Positions 20,078-31,573 of a stretch of 64,000 nt of DNA are shown one piece after another. The notes beneath the pieces were generated by a model. The model was not told where the DNA came from, searched no databases, and saw nothing but the letters and a program-made list of their open reading frames with translations. Source of the stretch: Tilletia caries (lineage: Eukaryota > Basidiomycota > Exobasidiomycetes > Tilletiales > Tilletiaceae); contig JALUTQ010000026.1 in the NCBI GenBank assembly GCA_032718865.1, positions 744,001 through 808,000 on the forward strand, written 5' to 3'. The translations under genes were made by a program, and so were the position numbers. The stretch's first letter is position 1; each line of letters starts with the position of its first letter.

Positions 20078-21043
20078 ATGCCGCCCAAAGGAAGCAAGAA
20101 GGCAAAGCCCACAGCCGCTGCCACCAAGAAGGCCGCCGCTGCTGCTGCCGCCACTGCAGTTCCTGCCCCGACCGACGCCGACACGTCAGCTACCACGAGT
20201 ACGGCAACGGAGACACCCGCTGCTGCCACCGAAGCTGCCCCCGCTGCGACCGAAGCAGCGTCCTCCTCCGAAGCCGCGCCCGCTGCTCCCGCTTCCGCAG
20301 CCCCAACCACAGCACCCACCGCCGAGTCAGCCGCGCCCGGCGAACCCACTCCTACACCCAACACCGACCCCTCCACCGAAACGAAGCACAAAGCTTACCT
20401 AGACGAGCTGAACCTGCGCAAGTCCCGCGCGGAGAAGTTCGGTCTCCCCACCGAGGACGTCGTCAAGAAGATCGAGCGGGCGATCAAGTTTGGGCTGACT
20501 GGTGATGAGGTCGAGCCTGCGAAGGAGGGTGGGAAGAAGGAGGGGGAGAAGGGGGGGAAGAAGACTGCTGCTGTTGGGCCGCCTTCGTTGGATGCGGAGC
20601 TCGGGGAGGGCAGGAGGGGTCGGAGGGGGAAGAACGGCGCTGCTTCTTCTACCACCACAGACGCCGCATCCACGCCCAAAGTCGCAGAGACGGTACGTTC
20701 ATCCCACCCACCCATCCCTCGCACCCCCAAAACTCTCCTCACTCACATTATTTCCCCATTCATCTCCTATACACAGGACGAACAAAAAGCAGCACGCATC
20801 GCACAGCAGGAGAAGGACGCCGCTGCCAAGGCGCGTCGGGCCGAGCGCTTCGGGCTCGTGGATAAGGATGAGGAGGAGAAGAAGCGGAAGCGCGCAGAGA
20901 AATTCGCGGGCGGTGCAGGGGAGGGTGAGGCTGAGGGCGACGAGGTTTGTAGGACGTTCTTTCAGCGTTGCTTCACCGTGCCATCTTGCTTACTGTCTTT
21001 CCGTTCATTCCTACAGTCTGCAGCGAAGAAGGTAAAAGCGTGA
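20078..21043 (+). CDS. THO1/SARNP-like RNA-binding protein (269 aa)
   Basis: Three exons (20078-20692, 20777-20944, 21017-21043) join in phase. The N-terminus is low complexity: MPPKGSKKAKP followed by long Ala/Thr/Pro-rich runs. The conserved part resembles the C-terminal RNA-binding region of THO1/SARNP (CIP29), which repeats RAERFG-type motifs: RKSRAEKFGLP near residue 113, RRAERFGLV near 222, and KRAEKFAGG near 240. It ends AAKKVKA, a basic tail. These proteins associate with nascent mRNA and the TREX export machinery. The usual N-terminal SAP domain is not evident, its place being taken by the Ala-rich tract, so the assignment rests on the repeated motif. It is divergent from PIG-A, whose start is 274 bp away. 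Confidence 0.7.
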   Translation: MPPKGSKKAKPTAAATKKAAAAAAATAVPAPTDADTSATTSTATETPAAATEAAPAATEAASSSEAAPAAPASAAPTTAPTAESAAPGEPTPTPNTDPSTETKHKAYLDELNLRKSRAEKFGLPTEDVVKKIERAIKFGLTGDEVEPAKEGGKKEGEKGGKKTAAVGPPSLDAELGEGRRGRRGKNGAASSTTTDAASTPKVAETVRSSHPPIPRTPKTLLTHIISPFISYTQDEQKAARIAQQEKDAAAKARRAERFGLVDKDEEEKKRKRAEKFAGGAGEGEAEGDEVCRTFFQRCFTVPSCLLSFRSFLQSAAKKVKA

Positions 21044-21327
21044 AAGAGCAGGAGAAGAGCGATGCTGCCTCCGGGCACATAAAAGATCTGCGCCGACTTG
21101 AGCCGTTTCCTCTCTTTCGATCTGTTATGTATATCGGGTCTGTACGAGTTCGACCTTGGGAACAAAAGGTATTCTGATGTATCTCCTTTTCGCTGCGTGT
21201 GCGGGATGAGCGATGAGCTGGTGGGGAGCATGAACTTCGAATTACAGTCCCAAAGCAAAGGGCAGAGAGAGAAGTCGTGTCTATTTCGACACAGCAGCAG
21301 TCCTCGCTACTTCTTTTTGTTCTTGGT

Positions 21328-23597
21328 CTAGGGCAGGAGCACAAGCGTACCATTCGATCGCCAACTGCCCCGCTGTGCCGTGCCGAACCAGTACGCACTC
21401 GGAGGGGCGGCAAACGGACGCGGTGGACTCGCCGCTGCCCCCGTCACACCGGCCCCAACTCCACCCACAGGCCCAGTTGGCGGTAGAGGCGGGCTCGGGG
21501 CGTACAAGGCGACCGTCTTCCCGCGCAGGACGATCTGCTCGCACATTTGGAATCCCAGTTTTAGCAGGGCTTCTCAAAACAATCAAAGAATTACCAGAAG
21601 AACGCATGGGAATGAAAACTCACCTCGCCCTCTAGATCACCAGCCCTCCCTTCCCCGCTGGCCTCGACAACCTCAGCCAGCTTGACTTCCAAACTGACAC
21701 TCGGCGCGCCTACATGCGTTCCCTTGATCAACGCTTTGGTAGTCGATCCAGTTTCAAAGGGTGCAAAAGCCTGGAGGTCGAGTGAGTGCGCGGCTGTGAT
21801 GGGTGCAGCGACGAGTGCGTACCAGCCTCCTTGTCGATCTTGAACCTGATTCTGATCCGGCATCTCCGCTCCCGCTGCGGTCTCCGTCGGCCGCACGCGA
21901 AGCGCGCGCACGGGCAAATACACCTGCCAAACCGCACACCCACCCTCGAGCCTCAACGTATCCAACGTATCCTGCTCCACCGCATGGGCATCCTCGCTCG
22001 TCAGACAGATCACCGAGCGCAGGTGGCCGAGGCCGAGCGAGGCCGGGGCGGAGTACGACGGCGGGGTGGACGCTGTGATCCACATGCCTTCTCCACCAGA
22101 CGAAGTAGCGCTGCCATGATGAAGCACAGGCTTACGAGCCGGCGGCAAGCTCCCGCACCTCAACGTCCTCATCGCACTCCTCCTCCCCCACGGACCGAAC
22201 AACAAATCACCTTTCCAGCTAGTCTCCCTCGACTGCTGATTCTTCGCCAGGTCGTGCGCGAGCTGTGGGGCCAGAGCGGAGGGGAGGAAGAGGAGCGAGA
22301 CGAGCGGGGAGATGTTCATCTCGTTTGTTTCGGTGCGGAGGGAGGGGAGGGACTGGATCCGGAGGGCCGCGCCGGTGTAGAGTGCTGTGAGGGCGAGCGC
22401 GAGACCGGCCGGGTGTGCCAGTGTCAGGCTGTCCTCCCCTGGAATTTTGGAAGAGGAAGGGGGAAGGAGAGCGAGGAGGATCTCGTCGGACCTGTTGGGG
22501 ATCTTGTCGGCTGGGAAAAGGGACAGGTGGGCCGTCACACCCGCGACGAGAACGGCGTTGGAGGCCGGAATCCAATTCACGATCATTGCCGATGTGGCAG
22601 GAGGTGTGGCGGGGAACCAGGCTACGAGCTTGCTTGCGCGCTGGAGTGGCGGATCTGGATCTGCTGTTGCTACTTCAGAGGTGGAACCACTACCGCTGTC
22701 CTTGATGAGCTCGGTGAATCTGAGCATGCGCGCCTCGGACACTGGCGCAACCGAAGAAGAAGAGAAAAAGTCCGGCGCGGTGTCGTCGATGATGACCGTG
22801 AGTGGGGATGACGATGCGGGCAAGCTGCAAAGAGTTTGCAGGTCACCGGGTTGGAGTTTGTCCAACTCTTCCGGGCCGGCGAGGAGCGCGATTCCCCCGA
22901 GACGAGCTGGTCTGACGACGGCAGCGGGTAGATCGCGCAGGGCAGATGAGATGGAGTACGAGCTTGAAGTTGGTGGGAGGACGACGGTCTGGATCGACCC
23001 GTTCGTCCCGCGTGCGGTGGCTGCGAGGAGGGCGACGAGGATCGCATACGACGGAGTTTCCGCGACACCAGCTATGAAGAGCGTCGTGACCGCTTCCCCG
23101 CCTGACTCTGTCTGCGGCTGCCCCGAAGAGATCGCATGAGCAAGGGCCTGAACGTGATTGAGGACCTGCCGATTGGAAGTGGTGGCTCGATATCCGAGCA
23201 AGCGGCGGTCATGTTCGATCTCGGAGCCCGTGGCGCCGAGCTGGATGAGGGAGCGGACATCGACGATCTCGCGCCGGGGCCGGGCCGCGAGGTCGAAGCC
23301 GGAGGGCGAGTTCGAGTTCCGGTACACGGCGGACTCGTTTGGCTGGCGCACGGTTGCGACCTCGGCCTGGCGGGCGAGGAGGAGCGGGTGGAGGAGCGGG
23401 GTGGAGGCGCGGGCGGTGTAGATGTTGAGCGCGAGGGCGCCGATGAGCACCGTCAGCAGCGCGAGCGTGGTGTCGTCGATGACAAGTGACACGCCCATTC
23501 CGCACTCACTCAGTCCTTCGCCGCTGCTGTCGCTGTCGCTGTCGCTGTCGCCGTCGTCGTGAAAGTCGCCGTCCAAGTCGAGCTCACGCACGAACAC
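21328..23597 (-). CDS. Membrane-anchored AMP-binding-like (ANL-type) protein, degenerate
   Basis: A long exon (23597-21624) is followed by GTGAGT and, after an 89-bp intron, exon 21534-21328 in phase, giving about 727 residues. The ATG at 23597 is followed by an Asp/Ser-rich tract; an internal Met (about residue 33, GMGVSLVIDD) could also start it. One transmembrane segment lies at TTLALLTVLIGALALNI. The body has the feel of adenylate-forming enzymes: VTTLFIAGVAETPSYAILVALLAATA, LAHPAGLALALTALYTGAALRI, MWITASTPPSYSAPASLGLG, and GDLEGE near the end. The strict ATP/AMP-binding signatures are not clear, so it may be a non-catalytic relative. A decayed partial copy lies at about 5.8-6.1 kb. Confidence 0.55.
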
Positions 23598-23689
23598 CGT
23601 GGGAAAGTCTGGGAGGTGGAGGTGGAGGTGGAGGTGGTGGACATTCCCCAGACGGTTGCCGGAGAGTTTTTTTGGCGGTTGCGCAACCG

Positions 23690-25200
23690 GTTACAGAGAC
23701 TAACCAGTCCGTGGGTCAGCCACCAGTCGGTGGGTCAAACACGATAACAGACCAACACCATAACCAAATCTTGTTCGGAGACATGCAATGGATTCCTGAC
23801 AATAGCACCACTGTACCCTTGAAATCTCAGCATCATTCGTTCAGACCGCTTCGGTGCTGTGGTGAAAGAAGTTTGGTGAGGTCTGTTTGAATCGACGGAA
23901 ACAATCGAAGAAATAATGTGCAATCTCTTCCACTACGAACACCACGCAGAGCAGCAAGGAAACTGGATTTGAAGCATAGAGATGATAGACTGGTATATAG
24001 AAGAAGGAAACAGAGCGCTTTGATTCATCAGAAAATGTTGAGATCCTGCTTAAGGATGCACTCCATCTCCGCTGTTTTGGCGGAGATTATCTCCGTGACC
24101 CCTCCCGGAGAGAATCTCCGCGTAGATTATCTCCGCTGCACAAAATCTCCGCGGCCCGGAGATGAGAAAATCTCCGCGGAGATCTCCTTTCCGCCGTGAT
24201 GTACAGGGTAGGGAGATGAATCACAGCAGGCCAGAAACGGCGGAGTTGCGGAGTCGAGTTTGAAAAATGTGCATCTCCGCGGCATCTACGGCGTAACTCC
24301 GCGTCTCCGCCGATGGACAAGAAACCCTGCCGAGACCCCTTCAGACTACAGAGTCTCAAGGGGTTTCTCTAATGGGATGGAGTCTCAGTTCGGTCTCGGA
24401 TCGCTCAGCAGGGTCTGAAATCAGAACAAATCCACCCAACGCCTTGTCTCGTGCATATCAGCCGCTATGGACACTTCCTATACTGCTTTGAACTGCTTTT
24501 TGGAACGTTTGAGCTGTGCAAAGATGTGATTCTGACCAAATATTTTACCTATCGGCGGAGACGCGGAGTTACGCCGTAGATGCCGCGGAGATGGGGTAGG
24601 GAGATGCTTTTTCAGAAGCACAAAAATCTTGACGGGGTAGGGAGTTTTTCTATTTCGACTGAAGCCAATTTCTGTCATCTCCGCGGCCGGAGCTCCGCTC
24701 CATCTCCGCCGCTACAGCGGAGAGGTGACGGAGCTCCGAGAAAACGGCACGGAGATGCGGCGGAGACAGCGGAAAGGAGATAATCTCCGCGGAGATCTCC
24801 GTGTGCATCCTTAATCCTGCTGAGCTGTGTCGCTGTTGGTGAGGGGTACTTCTGTTGGTTCTGCGAACCTCAAGAAGGTGCCTCTTCTGTTTTTGAGAAG
24901 AGTTGTCCAACCTGTGCCAAAGTGCCCCAGGTTTCATCCGACCCACCGACTAGTATTTTTTAAACCAAAATATTGGCCCATTTGCACATTTCAGAAAGAG
25001 CACTCCTCAGTGGGTGACCTCAGTCAATACAACTCCAATCTCAGATCTGGAAGTGGGAGCGACTTTCTGATGCTACCGTCCACAACTCCCTTCTTATGCT
25101 CAAGCTGTGTTGTGGAAGTCAGTTTTGTGTGGTGGTGCGTTGAATTTCAAGTTTTGACCCACCGACTGGTTAGTCTCTGTACATACCGCGGTTGCGGTTT
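23690..25200. mobile_element. Non-autonomous inverted-repeat element, interrupted by a MITE
   Basis: The sequence ACAGAGACTAACCAGT...GTGGGTCA at about 23694-23737 recurs inverted at about 25154-25182, marking the two ends. No long open frame is present. Its inner sequence (about 23738-24042 and 24822-25150) is homologous to the 0.7-kb element at 38554-39250, with matches such as ACACGATA, GCAATGGATTCCTG/GCAGTGGATACCTG and GAAAATGTTGAGATC. A 763-bp MITE is inserted in the middle. It lies just upstream of the AMP-binding-like gene. Confidence 0.65.
24051..24813. mobile_element. hAT-like MITE with 8-bp target duplication
   Basis: 763 bp with ends TAAGGATGCAC and GTGCATCCTTA, flanked on both sides by ATCCTGCT (24043-24050 and 24814-24821). 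The 8-bp duplication points to a hAT-type transposase. The inside is made of CTCCGC/GCGGAG-rich, largely palindromic sequence with no coding capacity. Removing it rejoins the host element cleanly. Confidence 0.85.
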
Positions 25201-25244
25201 GGAGAAGCAATTTTTCACTGTAAAGCTTTTGCACATCTCGCGAT

Positions 25245-25403
25245 TAGAGCAGTTTGCATATTGATTGAGATTAATTAATTTTTTTTTTTAGCGGAATGGC
25301 TCAAGTTTCAGGGTCACAAGTGGGGTCTGACGCTGGTATCCAGGCAGAACCTCACGCGCACAGCTCACAACTCGACCAACCGCTATGTGCTCACTTACTC
25401 ACT
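25245..25403 (+). repeat. Outer part of the left terminal inverted repeat (split)
   Basis: Reverse complement of about 36096-36245, including an A/T-rich ATTAATTAA stretch and GGGTCACAAGTGGGGTCTGA. It continues at 33605 beyond the 8.2-kb insertion. Confidence 0.75.
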
Positions 25404-26110
25404 CTCAGTGAGAATTTAAATGGATCCCCTGTGTATCGAACCTGTTTTTGTGTATCCGCTGTGTATTTTCTATGGATCAGTGCACGAAATGTCGCCGATC
25501 TGCTTGTTCGACCGCGTCGCCCAGACAGGTCATGGGCTTCGCCATGTGGAGGAGAGTCTCAAGAGTCTTGATAAGTGTCGAGAAGAAAGTGCGATGGTCG
25601 AGGACGACGGTAACCGTCTCCACGACCTCGACCATCCGCACCCTTCTCGCCATCCCCTCTCTCACCTGTTCCCTACCTTTTCGTTCTTTCTCTACCTTAC
25701 ACGCATACTTTACAATCCCCCATCTTCCATTCAAACGTCCAGACCCCCAGATCGCCCAGATCCCAGATCGTCCAGATCCCAAGCTCGTCCGAGCGTGTCC
25801 AAGACCAACCGTCCACAAGATATCGTCGCCCAGACAGATCGAGTACCATAGGTACGTGTCCAGTCCGGACTGTCCATTGCCCAGAGTAGTCCGCTCACAC
25901 TGACCAGTCCTACCCCGTCATGTCCTGACCACAGTCCCACGCCAGCCCGGCCAAGTGTCCCCGAGCACGACTGAGTCACATCTCACACATCCTTGTGCGA
26001 CAAGGTACGCGTCCGCGTTTGACCAATCCACATCCAGCCCAGGGTGGCATGACAGAGAACTGACTATCATCACCCGACACCCCCACTCTTCCACAGTGAC
26101 AGCCCGTCTG

Positions 26111-28048
26111 ATGAACCCGGACGCCCCGGCACCGGCACCTGCTCAAGGAGCAGCAGCACCGGCCCAAGCAGCGGCAGCACTGGCTCAAGGGGCAGCAGCA
26201 CCGGGACAAGCGGCAGGAGCACCTGCCCAGCAAGGCGCACAGGTAAACGCCGCCCAAGAACAACAAGACCCGCAGGACCGTCAGGCCCCAGCGAACCAAG
26301 CACAGGCGGCAGGCCCCGCAGCAGACGCTGACCGTCAACCTCGCCGAGAAGGTGCAGAGAACGACCAAGGCAACGACCCTGACCTCAACGACCCTAACCT
26401 CAACGACGTTCCAGAGGGCGACCAACACCGACACGAAGGACTCGACATTACTCCGGAACAGCTGGCCGAAGCTGAGGTCCTGATCGCCAACCGCAAGACA
26501 TGGATCCAAGAGCTGGCCCCGGAACTCGACAAGAAGGCCAGAAAGGACCTGACCGAGCTCGCCCACAACGTCATCTTCACCTCAGAGCACACGGCAAGGG
26601 ACGCCTTCGAAATGTCCCTGGCCAACATCCAACACCACCGCCAAATCCACGAGGCCCTTGGGCGGGAGCTGAACACTTCCTCGGACTCGATCGAGCCAGA
26701 CCCCGCCCCGCCAGCACAGAAGGCGCCCAGCCTCGCTGCATCACATCCCAAGAAGCGACAGGCTTCGGAGGAGGTCGACAAACGGGCCAAGAAGCGTCGG
26801 ACGTCCAAGGGCCGGTCGAAGAAGAAGGGCAAGTCCAAGTCCCGGACCAAGGACTCCTCCTCGGACGACGATTCGTCCACAGCCTCCTCTTCCTGCTCGT
26901 CCTCGTCGCAACGATCCTTCTCCTCGGACGACAGTTCCGACTCGGAGGACAGCTCGGACGAGGAAAACCCGAAGTGGGTCGCCGGCAAGAGCAACTCCCG
27001 CGTGTGGGGTTCGCTCAACATACCAGACCGAGTGGCGAGAAAGGTGGACAAGGGGGAGTATGTGGACTTGTGGTGGTTCACACCCCAGTCATTGAAGCTG
27101 AAACACGAGGAGAAGAGTCGGAAACATCTCACATTGGAGGGAGGGACACTACGCACGGCCGAGCCCGCCAAGCCGTCCAGCTTCCTCGAGGACGAGGACC
27201 TCGATTGGGACGACTTCCTATATGCGATCGACAAATGGATGGATACCATGGAGGACGAGGACATCGGGCTCAAGACCAGGAAGGCCTGGGACCGGTTCAA
27301 TTCCAAGGTCCGGAAGCACCAGCAGCGGGAGAAGCCACGAGTCAAGAAGGCCCTGCAGATCCTCCACCAATGGCAGCGCAAGTGCTTCGCGCACGACTCA
27401 CGTCAAACGAAGAACCAGCGCAAGAAGATCCGCCGGGATACCAAGCTGAGCGACGCGGAGAAGGCAAAGAGGCTCGACGTGCTACGCCAGTTCGACCCGG
27501 AGGTCTGGCCGAAGAGGAATTTCAAGCGCATCCTCAAGGAACTCAAGGAGCGCTCCGACGACCGGGTCGAGAACGAGCTGGCCCTCTTCAAGGCGAGTGT
27601 GGCGGCCGGCTTCAATCACTCCTCCACCTCAGCCGGCCCCAGTCGCAAGACGAACTCAAGCGCCCCACCGAGCAGCCCTCACCTGACCAATCGCAACTCG
27701 TCCAAGCTCAAGGGCCAACAGTCCTTTCGGCCCGGGGGCAACCCGCAAGACCGCCCCTGCGGTCGCTGTGGCTCAAAGTCTCCCCATTCTCCTCGCGCGT
27801 GCATGACGGAAGTCCTCGCCGCCGACCCGTCCCGCCCCACCTTCGCGACCAACAATCAACATGGACAGCTCATCAAGCGAGAAGGAGGTCAGCGGGTCTG
27901 CACAGGGTACAACTACACCACGTGCCAGTACCCCGCCTGCACACACGCACACGTCTGCTCCCTCTGCGGGAAGAGCACCTGCCAAGGGCAACGATGCCCC
28001 TTGGTCACCACAAACCCTCCTCCGTCGGGCACGGCGGCTCGATCCTGA
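26111..28048 (+). CDS. YR copy 2 gag-like protein (645 aa)
   Basis: The ATG at 26111 is the first in a frame open from upstream. The N-terminus is Ala/Pro/Gln repeats (PAQGAAAPAQ). A helical block follows (EQLAEAEVLIANRKTWIQEL). Then comes a basic nuclear-type patch (KKRRTSKGRSKKKGKSK) next to a long Ser/Asp tract. The conserved block VARKVDKGEYVDLWWFTP and FLEDEDLDWDDFL matches copies 1 and 4. At the C-terminus are two Cys clusters: CGRCGSKSPHSPRAC, then CTGYNYTTC-x3-C-x3-H-x2-CSLCG-x4-C-x3-RC. Length and order suggest an intact structural protein that binds the element RNA. Pol begins in an overlapping +1 frame before the stop at 28046. Confidence 0.72.
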   Translation: MNPDAPAPAPAQGAAAPAQAAAALAQGAAAPGQAAGAPAQQGAQVNAAQEQQDPQDRQAPANQAQAAGPAADADRQPRREGAENDQGNDPDLNDPNLNDVPEGDQHRHEGLDITPEQLAEAEVLIANRKTWIQELAPELDKKARKDLTELAHNVIFTSEHTARDAFEMSLANIQHHRQIHEALGRELNTSSDSIEPDPAPPAQKAPSLAASHPKKRQASEEVDKRAKKRRTSKGRSKKKGKSKSRTKDSSSDDDSSTASSSCSSSSQRSFSSDDSSDSEDSSDEENPKWVAGKSNSRVWGSLNIPDRVARKVDKGEYVDLWWFTPQSLKLKHEEKSRKHLTLEGGTLRTAEPAKPSSFLEDEDLDWDDFLYAIDKWMDTMEDEDIGLKTRKAWDRFNSKVRKHQQREKPRVKKALQILHQWQRKCFAHDSRQTKNQRKKIRRDTKLSDAEKAKRLDVLRQFDPEVWPKRNFKRILKELKERSDDRVENELALFKASVAAGFNHSSTSAGPSRKTNSSAPPSSPHLTNRNSSKLKGQQSFRPGGNPQDRPCGRCGSKSPHSPRACMTEVLAADPSRPTFATNNQHGQLIKREGGQRVCTGYNYTTCQYPACTHAHVCSLCGKSTCQGQRCPLVTTNPPPSGTAARS

Positions 28049-29818
28049 GGGATGGAGTCGTGCTCTGCGGAACCATGGCCTTCTCGGACAATACAACCAA
28101 ATCGTCCCAGCCCTCCGAGAAGGTATCAGCATCGGCATTCAACCGCCGATACGGACGTACATTGCTGCACACCACCTCTCAGCTACTTCAAACGCTGCAG
28201 AGGTGGAGAGAATCATTGCGAAGGAGTTGGAGTTGGGAAGATACTCCGGACCCCACGAGATCGACGAAGTCCGACGAATTGTCGGCCCACACTTCCAAAA
28301 TCCAAACATCCCCGCTCGGACTACGACCAAAGCCGAACGGCAAGTTCCGTCCGATTCAAGACTTTAGCCACGACCCCAAACCCCACAGCGACACACCAGA
28401 CTCCTCAATTAACGCCCAACTACACCCGGACGAATGGCCAACAGGCCAACAACCTGGAACTCGTTCCGGGACATGTGCGCGGCGATCCTCCGCCACCCAC
28501 GAACTGCGCAAGCCTTCGTACGAGATGTGGTATCCGCCTTCCGCCAGATCCCTATGCACCCCTCACAATGGGCGGGAACCGTCGTCGAATGGAACGGCGC
28601 CTTCTATGTGGACCTCTTCCTCGCCTTTGGCCTCGGCCCGGCCTGCGGCGTCTATGGGCTGTTCGCCGATGCCTTCGCGGACATCGTCCGGGCGGAGGGA
28701 CTTGCCACCACAGCACATTGGGTGGACGACAACGTATTCATCCGCGTCCTTCAGCGAGACCTCCCCCGCGTCAACATCAGACGCAAGCTCCTCCACAAGA
28801 CCATCACAGGCGGACCGCAAAGACGTGGCGGCCGTCTCTTCTGGACCTCCGTCGACGGGGTCGAACACACCGAGGACTACGCCCAGCCGCTCAAGTTGCA
28901 GCCTGGAGCTGAAGACGGCTACAACTGTAGCCTGGCCGATATCGACAGGATTTCGGCACAGCTGGGGTGGCCGTGGGAGCCCGAGAAGGACTCCCCATGG
29001 TCTACCATCTTCAAGTACGCGGGCATCGTCTACAACATCGCGACCAGGGAAGTGGCCCTCCCCGAGTCCAAGAGGGAGAAGTACCTCGCCACAAATGCTG
29101 AGACGAGGGAGCAGGCAGCGGCACAAGGCGGCCGACACCAGCTCCCCGTCATTGAGAGACTCCACGGCCAATGCCAGTGGGCACGGAACGTATACACCGA
29201 GGGGAAGTGGCACCTGGCCGGCCTACAAGCGTTCATCAAGACGGCCAGTCAGGACCGGAAACTGCGCCATCAATGGCGACATGGAGGGAAGAAGTTGGCC
29301 GACGATATCGACTGTTGGGCACCTTCCGTTGTCAGGACAACACGTGGCGCTCCTTCGACCCCGCCACGCCCGTGGACATCGACTGTTACTGCGATGGATC
29401 AACTTCCTTTGGAGTCGGGCTCAGCATTAAAGGGCGCGAAAGGGCGTACCCACTCAGGGACGATGCGGTCGGCAACACGGACATCAAAATCGTCGAAGCC
29501 CTCGCCCTGGAGCTTGCTGTCCTTACAGCCATTGACCTGGGGTACAGTGATTGCCCTCTACTGGTCCATACAGACAACACTGCGGTCCTTGGCGCCTTTA
29601 AGAAGGGAAGGATGGCGGCCGCCGGCCCAGATGAGGTACTCCGCCGAGTTGCGGTTCACGAAACCAGAGCCCGCCTCACGATCCACCTCCGGTGGGTCGA
29701 CACAAAGAGCCAACGGGCAGACCCCCCGTCCCGCGGCCTCATCTCGTCCAGCCTCCCCCGCCTCCCTATCCCGAGCATGGATGCAGAGCTGGGCAAGTGG
29801 TTCCGGCCGAGTTGGTAG
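27930..29818 (+). pseudogene. YR copy 2 pol: reverse transcriptase and RNase H, frame breaks
   Basis: The N-terminal pol segment (SPQTLLRRARRLDPEGWSRA) overlaps gag. The frame slips near 28,300 into the frame carrying KPNGKFRPIQDFSHDPKPHS, and returns near 28,434. RT blocks AFVRDVVSAFRQIPMHPSQW, FLAFGLGPACGVYGL and the box WVDDNVFIR follow in a long frame. Near 29,320 it slips again into the RNase H frame: IDCYCDGSTSFGVGLS, EALALELAVL, LVHTDNTAVLG and a degenerate RADPPSRG end. RNase H acidic residues are present. Three slips make this copy doubtful as a working gene unless assembly errors explain them. Confidence 0.75.
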
Positions 29819-31573
29819 TCGGGGACAACCTGCTGACGGCGGAGACGGAGAAGATCCGCCGGAGAAGAAGGGCCGGGCCCCAGAGAGGGGGCACGCGGTC
29901 CAAACGAAGGTCCTCAGGACGGCCAAGCCTTGGCGTCATCTGCTGGAGGACTGGAGGGAGAAATCGGTCAAGATTCGGACATTGCAGACGCGCCCGGGAA
30001 GCCAGGAACTCACCCATGTATCCCGCCCTCGCGACCCAACGCCCGCGCCCACCCCCACACCGGAGACCAGCGCTCCCAAGCCCACGACGTCGTTCGCCAG
30101 TGGAAGCGGCCTTCCCTTCGTGCCACCGAAGCCGAAGAAGAGGAACGGACCGAACAGGCCGGGCAGCAACCGCATCCCGATCGTGCCGACGGTAGACCGA
30201 CCAGAGGAGGTCGATGGACCGGAGCGGTTCACACAGTGGAAGCCACCGCGCCACCTACGCACTCCCACAAACCGATCGGACCGAGAGGAGGAGGCGGTCC
30301 GGCAGGCCATCATCGCGTCCTTCGCCCCAGGCACGAAGAAGGGATACGGGACGGCGATGGCCCATTGGCACCGGTTCTGCGATGAACACGAGGTGGCAGA
30401 GGAGCGGCGATGCCCAGCCGACCCCGAGCTGGTCGAACTGTGGATCGCGAAGCAGGCAGGCGTCAAGTCGGGCGGATATTTGAGCGACTGGGTGTCCGGG
30501 CTGAAAGCCTGGCACCATCTCAACAACGTACCATGGCTCGCAGAGGAGGAGAGACTGCGCCTTGTCAAGAGGGGCGCGCGGTACGAACAACCGCCGCCCC
30601 GACCACCGAGAGCGCCGATGACGGCCGAGTGGCTGGCGGGGATCATGGCGTGGATGCGGGTCGAGGACCCGGCGGAGGTCGCTGCCGTGGCCCTGGCGTG
30701 TTGCGGTGTCTGGGGCTTGTTCCGGCTGGGGGAGCTCGTCGTCGGAGAGGACGGGTTCGACCCGAACGCCCACGTTACGCGAGATCGTATCGGACGATGC
30801 TGGGTCCGAGATCGACTAACGTACACGGTCAGGCTGCCGCGGACCAAGACACAACACCAAGGAGAGACGGTGGTACTCACCCAACAAGACCACGTCTCTA
30901 ACCCGATCGGGATGCTGGCCGTGCACACCAGCACTAGCCCGACCAATGACCCCGCCGGCACCCCTCTGTTCGCGCGGTGGAGCTGTCAAAAGAAAGGGGG
31001 GTGAGTTCCGGGGGGCGCAGAACTGGAGGGTGAAGGGCCAGAGGTTGCACCTGGTGTAATGGGTCGAGATCATGAACCTGGAGGAGGATGGAAACGAGGC
31101 GCATGTATCAGCATTCTCACACCCGCAGCAGTTGGGAAGGGACAGAGGGAGAATACTCACAAGCCAATAGGCGCACTAGTCAACCACTTCTTCGCCGGCG
31201 TATGCTGCGCGCCCGGAGGATGTACGATGTTGATTTTGAGCGGTGAGCGGGACTGGACGTGGAGGACGGGGACAGAGGCGAACTCCTTGGCAAAGTGGGA
31301 GACGAAGGCGTTGTCCTCGTGGCGATGACGAGGAACAAGTTCCTCGACCTCATGGCGGTCCTCGCCGAGCGAGCTGGTCTGGAGAAGAGGACGGGGCACT
31401 CCATGAGGATTGGGGGGTGCACGTCGCTGCTGAAGAAGGGCGTACCGCTGGAGAAGGTGATGCTTCAGGGACGCTGGGACTCGAACTCGTGGAAGAGGTA
31501 CGTGCGGGATCATGCTGAGATCCTTGCACCGTACCTGGTCGGAAGCGAGACCGGCGCAGAAGACCGCGCTTGA
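29819..31573 (+). CDS. YR copy 2 tyrosine recombinase, probably with an intron or break
   Basis: After a Pro-rich linker (PTPAPTPTPETSAPKP) the core-binding region reads APGTKKGYGTAMAHWHRFCD, and the first catalytic Arg is in WGLFRLGELV. The frame stops at 31004 after TPLFARWSCQKKGG, right at a GTGAGT (donor-like). It resumes downstream (about 31,280-31,573) with VVLVAMTRNKFLDLMAVLAE, then HSMRIGG, then QGRWDSNSWKRYVRDH, which holds the Trp and nucleophilic Tyr. The 250-300 bp between could be an intron or an insertion. With it removed, the full R...H-x-x-R...W...Y set is present. Confidence 0.72.

Noticed and set aside
20056..20391. Ala/Val/Gly-rich frame on the minus strand
   Set aside because: It is the shadow of the Ala-rich first exon of the THO1-like gene.
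26335..29430. Long alternative frames across the gag and RT region of YR copy 2
   Set aside because: High GC keeps several frames open. Only the frames carrying gag fingers, RT, RNase H and YR motifs were kept.
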